Shown in pieces: positions 10,929 to 21,816 of a stretch of 64,000 bases of DNA; position 1 is the stretch's first letter; each line of letters starts with the position of its first letter. Both the position numbers and the translations under genes were made by a program. A model generated the notes under the pieces. It was not told the origin of the DNA. It saw only the letters and a list, made by a program, of their open reading frames with translations, and did not search any database. Source of the DNA: Siphonodentalium dalli (taxonomy: Eukaryota > Mollusca > Scaphopoda > Gadilida > Siphonodentaliidae); assembly GCA_032622095.1 (NCBI GenBank), contig CP136063.1, positions 75,119,980-75,183,979 of the forward strand. The letters are read 5' to 3'.

Positions 10929-12566
10929 ATAAAATTAATAATATAAAATGAACAATAATAACTAAACAGGTATTGAATGTGAACTTCCTTGTTTATTTTT
11001 GGGAGTTGTTGTTATTGAAACGGTAGAATGCTTGTCATTAAATCTGCTCGCTCTACGCTCTAGCATTTGAGAAAAGCTCGAATCGGTCATTTTCCGCTCC
11101 GATTGTATAACTTGTCGCTGTTTCTTGGGTATACAGTGGGCGATGGGGGGTCTATTTATAGAATGCAATTATTGGGACACATTAAACGTTGTAGCGCGAC
11201 CCAGAGGCCGAGTCCGGTAAAAGGTGTAGTTGGGAATTTCAATTTCGTTTATTGGCGTTTACATTATGTCAATAATGTTGATTTTTGGTTTGTGATAAGC
11301 TATGCCAATTACAAATAACAGAATGAAAAAGACTCTATAATTACAATCATGGGTATATAATATACGATCTTGAGCGCGTTACCATTTCTGACTATGGTTT
11401 TCTTGTATGCTATTAGTGTAGGCTGTACGAATGAAAAACGCGACAAGTTCTACTGATGATAATATAGACAATAAAGCGACTTATACACTGTTTGTGTCAC
11501 ATTAGTCACAAACACATATTTGTTTCAAACAATTGCAGATTGTTTTCATATTGTAGAATAGCTCCTCCAAGAAGCCGATCTGTAAGTTGAGAAAATCAGT
11601 CGCAGTAACTTTTAAGTTTTCGTTTGTAAATTACAGAGAATTAATAATGGTATATACACCGATTAACCCTTTCTATTCTTAATGGCTTCTCCCATTCAGT
11701 TATAGAAGTATAGATTGGAACGATCTATTATTCATTTAGAGGGGTGTTCAGGTAATAAAAGCAGACGACAGACGAAAAATATTGGATGGACATGTAATAC
11801 AAGAGCTGAATGATTCATATTAATTTGTGGGAAATGTTCAGATAATTAAGGTCGTTTGTTGAACTTATTGTCTGAACATTTCCTAAGGCAACTACTCGTC
11901 AAGGAGAATTTAATATAGAAAGGGTAACCCCAAAATTTCTTACTATAGATACAGTCGTCATCAATTAAGAAGAAGTTGATCAGGCGTTGTGTGGTACGAG
12001 TAGCCCAATTGAGCGTACTCGGATATTTTATACCGGAAATAGATAACTTGTAGCATGTAGTTACGATTAAAGGCGATTTTCTAAGGGAGGACAAATTCGC
12101 ATTTATTAATTATTACAATGAAGTGCAAATCACTGTAAGGGAAGCACAGAATAGCAATTATTATTCATATATTACACCCTTCCAGATGACTATTGAGCTC
12201 TGTTGATAGTTTTGATTTCAAGAACAAACTATTGGTGTGTTACTCCATAGCCAGTTTGGTTATTTTAATATTACTCGGAGGGTGTTAGAGATTGCATGCG
12301 TCAATACTTTTTTTGAATTGTGTTGAATCGCAATTGGATTATATACGTTTCAGTACAATTATATTGTGCTTCAGTGCAATTGATTGCCATTCCGTTTAAT
12401 TCAGTTGCGCTTCAGCGCATTTAGAAGCGCAAATTAATTTCACTTTAGCACTGCTAATTGCGCTTTAGTGTAATATAATTGGGCTTCAGTGCAATTATTA
12501 ATATATGTTAATTTGGTCTCCCATACTTTTCATTTAGTTACTTTTAATTTAGTTTTTGTCAATTTG
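10929..12566. other. Upstream region of TLR-B, duplicated with TLR-A
   Basis: Aligns with 2166-3480 upstream of TLR-A, apart from the insertion at about 11078-11405. The distal part (12320-12505) is the palindromic TTGCGCTTCAGTGCAATT-type cluster also seen at 3240-3450 and 14080-14235. The sequence then runs directly into the minisatellite. No gene seen. Confidence 0.65.
11078..11405. mobile_element. Insertion in the TLR-B promoter region
   Basis: The TLR-A and TLR-B upstream regions are collinear except here. The inserted ~330 bp shares the block from GAGGCCGAGTCCGG to TTCTTGTAT with 5395-5615. It lies about 150-480 bp upstream of the TLR-B start codon, so the two receptors may differ in regulation. 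No coding potential. The class is unknown; it could be the 3' end of a LINE. Confidence 0.6.
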
Positions 12567-13476
12567 TCGCACCGTACTTCGTTGGATATTTGTCGCACCG
12601 TACTTCGTTGGATATTTGTCGCACCGTACTTCGTTGGATATTTGTCGCACCGTACTTCGTTGGATATTTGTCGCACCGTACTTCGTTGGATATTTGTCGC
12701 ACCGTACTTCGTTGGATATTTGTCGCACCGTACTTCGTTGGATATTTGTCGCACCGTACTTCGTTGGATATTTGTCGCACCGTACTTCGTTGGATATTTG
12801 TCGCACCGTACTTCGTTGGATATTTGTCGCACCGTACTTCGTTGGATATTTGTCGCACCGTACTTCGTTGGATATTTGTCGCACCGTACTTCGTTGGATA
12901 TTTGTCGCACCGTGCTTCGTTGGATATATGTCGCACCGTACTTCGTTGGATATTTGTCGCACCGTACTTCGTTGGGAATTTGTCGTACCGTACTTCGTTG
13001 GATATTTGTCGTACCGTACTTCGTTGGATATTTGTCGCACCGTACTTCGTTGGGAATTTGTCGTACCGTACTTCGTTGGATATTTGTCGTACCGTACTTC
13101 GTTGGATATTTGTCGCACCGTACTTCGTTGGGAATTTGTCGTACCGTACTTCGTTGGATATTTGTCGCACCGTACTTCGTTGGATATTTGTCGCACCGTA
13201 CTTCGTTGGATATTTGTCGCACCGTACTTCGTTGGATATTTGTCGCACCGTACTTCGTTGGATATTTGTCGCACCGTACTTCGTTGGATATTTGTCGCAC
13301 CGTGCTTCGTTGGATATATGTCGCACCGTACTTCGTTGGATATTTGTCGCACCGTACTTCGTTGGGAATTTGTCGTACCGTACTTCGTTGGATATTTGTC
13401 GTACCGTACTTCGTTGGATATTTGTCGTACCGTACTTCGTTGGATATTTGTCGCACCGTACTTCGATGGCTATTTG
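12567..13476. repeat. 26-bp minisatellite, 35 units
   Basis: The unit begins TCGCACCGTACTTCG and ends GGATATTTG. The first full unit starts at 12567 and the last at 13451, exactly 34 periods of 26 bp with no indel. Variants (CGTGCTTCG, GGGAATTTG, TCGTACC) are arranged in higher-order blocks: GGGAATTTG occurs at 12974, 13052 and 13130 (78-bp spacing) and again at 13364. The CGTGC variant occurs at 12911 and 13301 (390 bp, 15 units). The unit has no stop in several frames, so long spurious open frames run through it on both strands. It is not a gene and not CRISPR. Confidence 0.97.
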
Positions 13477-13660
13477 TTGTACGTGCTTCGATGGCTATTT
13501 GTTGTACGTGCTTCGATGGCTATTTGTTGTACGTGCTTCGATGGCTATTTGTTGTACGTGCTTCGATGGCTATTTGTTGTACGTGCTTCGTTGGGTTTTT
13601 ATTGTATCGTGCTCGAATTCGTTGGGTGTTTGTCGTACCATGCTTCGTTGGATATTTGCC
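13461..13660. repeat. 25-bp minisatellite variant block and degenerate edge
   Basis: Five units of 25 bp beginning CTTCGATGGC start at 13461, 13486, 13511, 13536 and 13561. They are followed by degenerate single units with CGTTGGGTTTTTATTG and CGTTGGGTGTTTG. This is an independent expansion of a derived form of the 26-bp unit at the edge of the main array. Confidence 0.93.
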
Positions 13661-13787
13661 GATTTGAACATGAAATTTTTTTTTGAATTCACAAACTAGT
13701 TTAATGCTCGAATGTCCGAATGAAAATCCAACTAAACAGAGTAAGTTTATCTTCTCCTAAATAAATCTGATCGTGTTATTTTCTGAT

Positions 13788-14021
13788 TTACAAGATTGTT
13801 TCTGCTGTGTCCCCGAGGGGTCGTTCAAGTTGTCTTCCTCTATTTCGAGTCTATAAACCACTCACAAGCGCACGTGCAATCTTTTATGTGAAAAGTGCTT
13901 CGTTTGTCTTGATATGGGTAAATGTTTTGAGGCAAAGTTGAATATCTGATGCTAATTCTTCGGTCGGGACATCCTCCAGCATTACAATGATAAGTCGCCG
14001 GTCGCGCCTTGAGAGAAATTT
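13788..14021 (-). pseudogene. TLR fragment C: last ~78 TIR/C-terminal residues with stops
   Basis: In the TLR frame this encodes the end of the TIR domain (FSRRDRRLIIVMLEDVP onward) through the conserved C-terminus and the same stop codon. Two in-frame stops lie inside, one just after ALFT and one in the tail before TRNRGRQLERP, so it cannot make the domain. At about 14021 the homology ends abruptly and joins sequence that normally lies about 1 kb upstream of the TLR genes, so a deletion removed the rest of the gene and its promoter. Confidence 0.88.
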
Positions 14022-14485
14022 TGGTTTGGTTATTCAATATTACTCGGAGTGTGTTGAAGATTGCATGCGTCGTAATTGTTTCAGTACAATTCGATTGCGC
14101 TTCAGTGCAATTGATTGCCCTCCCGTTCAATGGAATTGCGCTTCAGCGCATTTAGAAACGCAAATTAATTTCACTTTAGCACTGCTAATTGCGCATTAGT
14201 GTAATATAATTGGGCTTCAGTGCAATTATTAATAAATGTTAATTTGGTCGCCCATATTTTTCATGCAGTTACTTTTAATTTAGTTTTTGTCAATCTGTCG
14301 CACCGTACTTCGTTGGGTTCTTGTCTACCGTGCTTCGTTGGATATTTGCGGATTTCAACATGAAAACAATTTGTGAAATCGTCGGGAATTCACGAACTAG
14401 TTTAATACTCGAATGTCCGAATGAATATCCAACTAAACAGAGTAAGGTTATCTCCTAAATATATCTGATCGTGTGATTTTCGGAT
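14022..14485. other. Duplicated TLR flank with single minisatellite units
   Basis: Distal upstream-type flank (TATTACTCGG, TGCATGCGTC, and the TTGCGCTTCAGTGCAATT cluster at 14080-14235), then one or two unexpanded minisatellite units near 14297-14345, then 3'-flank sequence (14389-14485) closely matching 13680-13787. This is the unexpanded counterpart of the 12.5-13.7 kb array. Confidence 0.75.
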
Positions 14486-15062
14486 TTACAAGATTGTTTC
14501 TGCTGTGTCCCCGCGGGGTCGTTCAAGTTGCATTCCTCTATATGCGCACCTTGAAATAAATTTTCTAAATGATGTTCGCTCCGAATAAAGTTTATACTGA
14601 ACACCATGATCACGTGACAGCTGGAATCAATCCCGTCGATGATATTTTCGGCAATAGATTTTCCCGGGATGAAATCCTTGTGATGAAGGCAGAAGTTAAA
14701 TCTTTCATGTTTGTTTCCATTCATTTTCTCCAAGAAAACACGGGTTACCCAATCCACGTCAGACTCTGCGTAGCAGATCATTGCGTCGTAGACGTAATTA
14801 TAAACGTTGTCGACAGTTTCGTCTCTTCCACAAGGAAAAACTAAACCAAGCTTCGCATACAACAAAGCTCTAACTTCTAGTCGGAATTTCCACGTGACGA
14901 CGAACAAAACTATGGATACCAATGTAATACTTGCGAAAACTATAGCCATTATGAGTTCGTCAGTTGATATCTCAACGTCGTTTTGATCAGCTGGACATAT
15001 CTGTTCTTCATGTTCGTTGAATTCTGAGAGGATAATCCTTGGCGAATTTGTCGCTTGTATAC
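14486..15062 (-). pseudogene. TLR fragment D: LRR cap, membrane segment and partial TIR
   Basis: The TLR frame is open from about 15062 (CIQATNSPRI, in the LRR cap) through the membrane segment MAIVFASITL..., TIR box 1 YDAMICYAES and DFIPGKSIAE to SINFIRSE. The part corresponding to residues about 545-612 is deleted, and the remaining C-terminal sequence is read in a shifted frame. The 5' break at 15062/15063 falls inside the ectodomain and joins half of a family D foldback element, with a stop immediately upstream. The ectodomain is lost; a clear pseudogene. Confidence 0.9.
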
Positions 15063-15165
15063 ATTATGGCAACAAGCCATATTTCCGACTAAATCCTGAA
15101 AAGTTACCGATAATTATGCTGTGGTTAATGAGTCGATTATTTAGTGCATTACTGTATATACGAGG
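15063..15165. mobile_element. Half copy of foldback MITE family D
   Basis: Matches one arm of the elements at 4832-5043 and 57269-57462, from GGCAACAAGCCATATTTCC to GCATTACTG, followed by TA. The missing arm and the truncated TLR meet at the same point, so the element may mark the rearrangement that broke the receptor copy. Confidence 0.8.
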
Positions 15166-15239
15166 CAAATGCATGCTATTTTGATTCACAATTGGGCATA
15201 TATATATTATGCTCTCGTCTTACGATATCGCTTGTATCG

Positions 15240-15690
15240 TTAATATTAGAGAATTAAATGGACATGGCTCATTGAACCTCCATTTTTTTTCTATGTAAGT
15301 TGCAGCGACGGATACGATAGGTCGATAAATAAACGAACTATTGACATACCGGCTTCATGTTCTCTGAAGAACGCTTGCCAAAGTCACAGCCATTTTAAAG
15401 CCGTTTTCAACTTTTCGCCATTTGTTACATAAACGCTCTTTATTGCTACCATATCTGGAATAGACTACCACGGAACGCTCTTTTCTGTTTCCATGTCGCG
15501 CAAATGGCTGTTTTGTGTTTGGGACCAAACACCGTATCCACTGTTGTATTTTTCATTACTTCAATGCGTCTTTTTGGGTTACACAATGCTCGTAGAAAGG
15601 TAGTTCAGATATGTATCGACTTATTTCGATACTGAGAAAAATTCAAAAGCGAATAATATCATCTGTATTTTGGAGCGCAAACCGCCATGT
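15240..15690 (+). repeat. Dispersed repeat family H, copy 1
   Basis: About 430 bp alignable with 24760-25215: shared blocks include ATACCGGCTTCAT, GGAACGCTCTTTT and GCAAACCGCCATG. An inverted partial copy lies at 59080-59300. No coding region recognised; class unknown. Confidence 0.75.
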
Positions 15691-15764
15691 GGCTTTAATT
15701 CGTTGTATACTAATATCCATATTCAGAATGACAGCAATGAAAATTCTCGTCTATGTTATGCATA

Positions 15765-16225
15765 TGTGACCCGCCATATCAAATCCAGTCGTAAGTCGGG
15801 ATTTTTTTTTACCCTGTGCCAATGCATTCTCTTATATATGCGAGTCGACCATAGGTCGCCTCGCATATATAAGAGAATGCATTGGCCTAACAATTTTTTA
15901 CAATTTTAATAATTTTTTCTTGTATTCTTTAACAATTTTATAATTTCACCCATACAGAGCCCCAGACAAACATGAGCAGTCGACACTCTTCTATATGCTT
16001 CTATATATGTATGGGGCTCCCTGCAGGGTAATGGATGTTTTTTATTTTATGTCCTAAAAATTGTAAGAAACATTTATTTAAAAAAAATGATAAAAAATTG
16101 TTAGGCCAATGCATTCTCTTATATATGCGAGGCGACCTATGGTCGACTCGCATATATAAGATAATGCATTGGCACATGGTAAAAAAAATCCCGACTTACG
16201 ACTGGATTTGATATGGCGGGTCACA
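15765..16225. mobile_element. Palindrome-bearing MITE, family A copy 1
   Basis: A 461-bp element with inverted ends starting TGTGACCCGCCATATC, flanked by TA on both sides, suggesting a Tc1/mariner-like target preference. Two 67-bp palindromes (15819-15885 and 16106-16172) lie in inverted orientation around an AT-rich spacer containing ACCCTGCAGGGAGC-type sequence. No transposase. Confidence 0.9.
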
Positions 16226-16946
16226 TATGTCAACCCACTTGTGAATGCATCCGAGTATCTGGCATTTTTTATCATGTTTTTTAAATAAATGTTTCTTACC
16301 ATTTTTAGGACATAAAATAAAAAACATCCATTACCCTGCAGGGAGCCCGACACATATATAGAAGAGTGTCGTCTGCTCATGTTTGTCTGGGGCTCTGTAT
16401 GGGTGAAATTATAAAATTGTTAAAGAATGCAAGAAAACATTATTAAAATTGTAAAAAATTGTTAGGCCAATGCATTCTCTTATATATGCGAGGCGACCTA
16501 TGGTCGACTCGCATATATAAGATAATGCATTGGCACATGGTAAAACAAATCCCGACTTACGACTGGATTTGATATGGCGGGTCACATATGTCAACCCACT
16601 TGTGAATGCATCCGATTATCTGGCATTTTTTATCATGTTTTTTAAATAAATGTTTCTTACCATTTTTAGGACATAAAATAAAAAACATCCATTACCCTGC
16701 AGGGAGCCCGACACATATATAGAAGAGTGTCGTCTGCTCATGTTTGTCTGGGGCTCTGTATGGGTGAAATTATAAAATTGTTAAAGAATGCAAGAAAAAA
16801 TTATTAAAATTGTAAAAAATTGTTAGGCCAATACATTCTCTTATATATGCGAGGCGACCTATGGTCGACTCGCATATATAAGAGAATGCATTGGCACAGG
16901 GTAAAACAATCCCGACTTACAACTGGATTTGATATGGCGGGTCACA
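16226..16946. repeat. Tandem amplification of family A, 361-bp unit
   Basis: After the first element the sequence repeats head to tail: palindromes start at 16106, 16467 and 16828, exactly 361 bp apart. Each unit contains the palindrome, the right end GGCGGGTCACATATG, about 40 bp of former flank (CAACCCACTTGTGAATGC) and the internal spacer in inverted orientation. The last right end is at 16946. This looks like a young satellite built from a transposon plus its flank. Confidence 0.9.
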
Positions 16947-17051
16947 TATGGCAACCACTTGTGAATGCATCCGAGTATTTGGCATTATGACTGGTCGCCA
17001 TGAATAAATACCCCCATTAGCATACATGTTCGTTTCCACAACAGACACGTG

Positions 17052-17501
17052 GTTAAAGATGCATAATCCGATTAAGCGCCCCTCAATTACTATTGATTTA
17101 GATTTGGGGGTAAAAAATATTTGATTCGAGTCGAGTATCCGATCTATCTAAGTTCAGAGTTTTTAGATATCGATTTTTTAAATCTATTATTTTTCACCAT
17201 CGAGAATTACTAGTGGCCCAGTAAACAGTCGACAAGCCGAGGGTCTCGGACCAAATTGCGGATGAATATGGATAACTCTAAAATCAAGAGGCTTTCTGTA
17301 ATAAGGCCAAAATTCGCCGAACAAAATGTTGATAAATAACACATTTCGGGCAACTTTTATACCATAATTGACAGTGGTTAGCATTATTTTGGGCAAATAA
17401 TCGATTTTGATAAGTGAAGCGGCATTTCTAAAAATGTTGTTGTTGTTGTTGTTGGCATCTGATTATATGGGGACCATCGAATCGGATTGAGTACCTATAA
17501 A
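17052..17501. mobile_element. Foldback-related repeat family F, copy 2
   Basis: Shares blocks with 52036-52521: AAAAAATATTTGATTCGAGT, GGATAACTCTAAAATCAAG and a right end CGGATTGAGTACCT. Arms are more degraded than in that copy. No coding region. Confidence 0.65.
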
Positions 17502-18689
17502 GATTGCAAGAAATGTTCAATGTGCTTCGCATTCGCTGAGTTTGGGGTTGACTGGTTCCAATAGCTCATATTGATATATGATCGTCAACATATGGGGGTG
17601 ATTCTGCAGATATTATCCTAAATAATGTTGGAGATTCTGGCAGGTCATTGCCATTAGAGTCCGAATTAACCGAGGACACCGCGCTGGAAATATATGAACC
17701 GAAATCACTTTCACTGAAGGCTATATCGTCATAATCTGAAGCATAAATTTCGATTGAATTGAGAACAAATGTTGAATTATGCAAACACGGCAGGGGGCAT
17801 CGGGAAAAAATTCAAATTTTGTTCTCCGTTTGGCATGTTTATCACCGACCATTTTCGACAACCCACCCCCCCCCCCCCCCCCATAGAAATAAGATATCAA
17901 TATATGTTTGAAGAATATTGGATTGTCACAGCTTATTGTCTGTATTCAATTAACTACCTATTACATTACATGTTAGTATATGTGATTAGCTCAGTTTGAC
18001 ATGGAAGTGATTGATTATGCAAATGGCCACGCATGTTACATGTATGTTCGGAGTGACATAGACTGACAGATATACTATATTTAGTAATTATACTCCAAGA
18101 AACAAACTGTACTGACTGTCTAACCGATGTTGAAAAATAGGGAGGAATTTTGGTTTCTGGGTCCTCTTATCCATTTTCATACATGTACGTGCTCTGAAAA
18201 AAATGTTTGATTCCCCCTTGAACACGGTGAAGAAACGGCGATTCTAAGCATATGTGCGGACAATGACACAAGTAAGCCAACTCACGACTTTTCAGGTGTA
18301 CGCTCATTACATGTGTTTTCACTGTGGTCCGCGCCATAAAACGAAATAAGGGAACATGACTCCATTATCTGCTTATTTTAGAATCAGATAATCACATTAT
18401 GTACCTATTTCACTTTATATGTCGATTATGTGCGTATTTGCGCGAGGATATGTTGGTTGATCCATGTGTCGCGGTGGTTTTTGGTGGTAAATAGTGAGGT
18501 TGGATTAAACTGTCACCATCCTGTTGGTTACACCACATAGGGCTCGGCATATATGTTAAATAACATCGGTGTTTGGTCAGGGAAGTGTTCTATTGTGACC
18601 AATCCAAATTCCATGATGATTTCGCTATATGAATGTTATTATACACCCGTAAGTGCAAACAACGCGATGCCTCGATCGAGCATAAATGC
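17502..18689. other. No gene supported
   Basis: Contains a poly-C run near 17867-17882 and an unrecognised 72-residue acidic, serine-rich minus-strand frame (17566-17784). That frame could be an exon, but nothing supports it. Otherwise AT-rich unique sequence. Confidence 0.4.
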
Positions 18690-18800
18690 ACATGTATGTA
18701 TGTAGATATATATATGTATATATATATATGTGTGTGTGTTTATGCATGTGTGTATATATATGTATATGTATATATACATACATACAATCGAGCGCATACG
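18690..18800. repeat. TATG/TGTA microsatellite
   Basis: Simple-sequence run of alternating TATA, TATG and TGTG tracts. It makes a low-complexity open frame that I do not regard as coding. Confidence 0.9.
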
Positions 18801-20224
18801 GCAATACTATACATGTTTACATATAATTGTATTTACTATATGCTGTACATAATATCTTCATTTATTGGAGAAATAAACAATTCAACATTAATCCTCGCCA
18901 ATCAAGCTTTCGATGTTGAGCAGGTTACCGTGAATCACTCATCCAAATTACTCGCCCGCCCCTCCCCGGTGTTGAGTGATTTGCTTATCGCACACTCTTT
19001 ACATACGGGCATCATCAATGTGGGCGGTGAATTCCATCATTTCTTTAAAACTGCTCTGTCTTATTTGACACCATAAAATAACCAATTGTACGTTTTTTTT
19101 ATGCCAGAAAATAATAGATCTGATACATGAGTCCATTCCTTTCAGTTGAATTCAACAATGATCATCAGATCATGCGAATATGTGGCTGTGTCTGCGAAAG
19201 AGGCCTCAAATCGAATGTGAGGTTTGTTGGTGCTACATGTAATTGATTACGTACCTGGACATTTGTTCGTGAGATTGGTGAAATGTGGAAGCGTGTGGGA
19301 TACTGAGTAAACTAACTTTAAAAAATCCAAGGGCGGGGAGAGATATTATGGAGGGGCTGATGAAACAGCCGAACTGATTAATCCTATAGACAGTAATTGA
19401 CCATTTATGCCGTGGGTATATTGTGACGACTCTATTGTTATCCCCAACCGATCGTCTGAAGTGTGCCAATTCACAATATCCTGAAAGATAGATGTATTCT
19501 GTCTTCTCGCTGCATTATGTCGAGAAGATGTGGCTCAAGTTTGTATAGGATTACATGTACATGAACTCATTGGACTGGAATACAACACCAAATTTACTAA
19601 CCGCCTCGTTGCCACCCATTGTAAATGGAGGATTTTGTGTGTTCTACATAAAACTCCCCGTGTGGGCCCGGGGTAGAATAGGCCCACCGTCCCACTGCGA
19701 GGGGTAATAATATGTGGCACCCTGTTTGCCGTGGGTTGCATCCCCTGAGATGTGGTGTAGGAGTCCTGGTGGTACTCGAGCGGTGGTATCACGTGAGGCA
19801 TCGATGTGCGGATACGGTAGTTCATGGCCCTATTAGGTCCTACATCTCTTCAAGACGGGCGATTGAGATGAACCGACCCAAAGAATCAATCGGCTAGTCA
19901 CGCCTCTCTAGAGTGTTTCAGATTAAATTTCTGTCATCTGCATTTTGTTCCTGATGTCTAGTTGTGTGTTTTGTTATTCATGTATGTTGTTTCTTTAGTG
20001 GCATGTCTCTTTGTATTTCGTCTTCGTGACTGTTAAATGTTTCAATCTGTAATGTTATGTTCACGTCTGCCTCGCTGTGGGGAGGGAGGTACCGGGAGGC
20101 TGCTATATGCAGTGGCTATACGGCTCACCGCTTCAGCTATATACCAGTCTTTGTCTCGACCATAATTATAATTCGAAGAGTAGTGCGAGGCGGCTGCTGG
20201 GCTAGTCGATTATTTCCTTTTCGT
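18801..20224. other. No gene; right part may be a LINE 5' UTR
   Basis: No recognisable protein or RNA gene. The GC-richer part at about 19550-20224 directly precedes a LINE ORF1 relic in the same orientation and could be its 5' untranslated region; this is inference from position only. Confidence 0.4.
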
Positions 20225-20972
20225 ATGGCAACTCAAAACAAAAAAATACGTAAGAATGCTAACTCGTTAAGTTCCACTAATGTTGAGGTATATCCTTAGT
20301 ACTTAGTTCTTGGTTTTGATCCGAATGTCAAGAGACCTTATGAGTTTGTCATTGATAAAACGCTACAAAGCAAAGCCGGATAGTTAAAATATGTCAAACC
20401 AATCAGGACGGGACCACTAATTGGCTCTCTTCTGATTGAATGTTCAAGAAAAATAAAATATGACGCTCGTATGCAATTAATATATATTGCACAAACACCA
20501 GTGCTGATTACGCCATACTTGACATTGAACAGTAGCAGAGCTGTGTTGAGAACTCGCTATATAGATACTTCTTCTGAGTCAGAGATAGTGGCATACTTGG
20601 CAACAAGAGTTACAGACGTCCGTTGATTTTCAACGATAGTTGATGGACAAACACTTCCTTTGAATAGTTATATTCTGACATTCAATTTGATGCCAACATC
20701 CAACAGCATTGGAGGTTGGGTACACGAAGGTAGATTTGCGTACTTATGTTCCAAATCCATTACGATGTGTTAGCTGTAAGGGATATGATCATGGTCGGGA
20801 ACATTGTAAAAGCAAAGAAACCATATGTGCACGCTGTTCTGATTCTGGACATGATAATAAGGATTGCACAAAACCAAAATTTGTTCTAACTGTCAAGGTC
20901 AACATGCTGCAATGGATCCTTCGTGTCCCATATGACTATGAATTCAAAACTCAAAGGGGTAAGGCTGAGGAA

Positions 20973-21529
20973 CAGGGTCCGCGCTAGACCGAAATTTACT
21001 TTTGCCAAATGAAAATATTTTTTGCCAAATTATTTTAGCAATTGCCAATTGCTATCCCTGATAGTATCATTTTCTGCAACCTTAAGTCTTATGTTTCGAC
21101 AATCGCGGTTTGATCGACTTTTGATATCGATAGAAAAGCAGTTAGTTAATAATTAATATACTCGCATCTCTATTGTGGTTTATCATACAACAATAAGCCA
21201 ATCACCGAAAAATACCATGGTATTTGAGCTCAATCAGAAGGCACATCATAGGAGGATTATTAATCCCTCCAACCATAAGTACTAATGCTATGAGATTAAC
21301 TGCATCTTAATAAAGGTGTTAACTTTCCCTAGACCTTATAAAACACCACTAATATAATTATGTAGAAAGAGTTTCCTGAAATTTATATTATTGATTGACC
21401 AATATTTTTCAAATTGCTTGAGGAATTAAAAAGTGACTTGCCAAAACTTTTGCCAAATGAAAATATTTTTTGCCAAATGTGAATTATTTTTGCCATTGGC
21501 AAATTTGTCAAGTGGCAGCGCGAACCCTG
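20973..21529. mobile_element. hAT-like MITE, family E copy 1
   Basis: Ends CAGGGTCCGCGCT and AGCGCGAACCCTG are inverted repeats. The flanking octamers CTGAGGAA (20965-20972) and CTGAGCAA (21530-21537) are 8-bp target duplications with one difference, as expected for hAT transposons. The interior has repeated TTTGCCAAATGAAAATA blocks near both ends. A relative lies at 47819-48341. Non-autonomous. Confidence 0.9.
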
Positions 21530-21816
21530 CTGAGCAACATCTATACTATTTTCATGCAAAGAATATAGCTCGACCATCTATTCAATCAATAACATATTCT
21601 GCTGCCGTTTCAAAAAAAGTGATGCCAGCACTCAGACAGATATCAATCAGACCAACATGATTCGTATATCGCAAACAACACAATTTGACCAGACCGATAT
21701 CACTCTGGTTCCTGACCTTGTATGAAGTGTGTCACAGACCGTAGAAACATCTACCGAAGTTGCAACAGTTGTTCCGAAAAATCCACTTATATTGAGCCAG
21801 CTATTATTACACATCC

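Noticed and set aside
12567-13476. Possible CRISPR array
   Set aside because: Units are contiguous with no spacers, and the DNA is eukaryotic.
12489-13699. Long overlapping open frames (up to 392 codons) on both strands
   Set aside because: They exist because the 26-bp unit has no stop in several frames. All frames read the same repeated words, and no start, domain or codon bias supports a protein.
15819-15885. The 67-bp palindrome as a microRNA gene
   Set aside because: A perfect stem with a 3-base loop inside mobile elements fits a transposon hairpin better than a microRNA. A small-RNA source remains possible.
16078-16594. Short frames with the peptide word LAYIREC near each palindrome, seen at many loci
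   Set aside because: They are translations of the 67-bp palindrome itself and appear wherever it does, on both strands.
17566-17784. 72-codon acidic, serine-rich minus-strand frame
   Set aside because: Could be an exon, but there are no splice or homology signals that I can defend.
18633-19076. 147-codon plus-strand frame
   Set aside because: Its first half is translated TA/TG microsatellite, and the second half has no recognisable domain.
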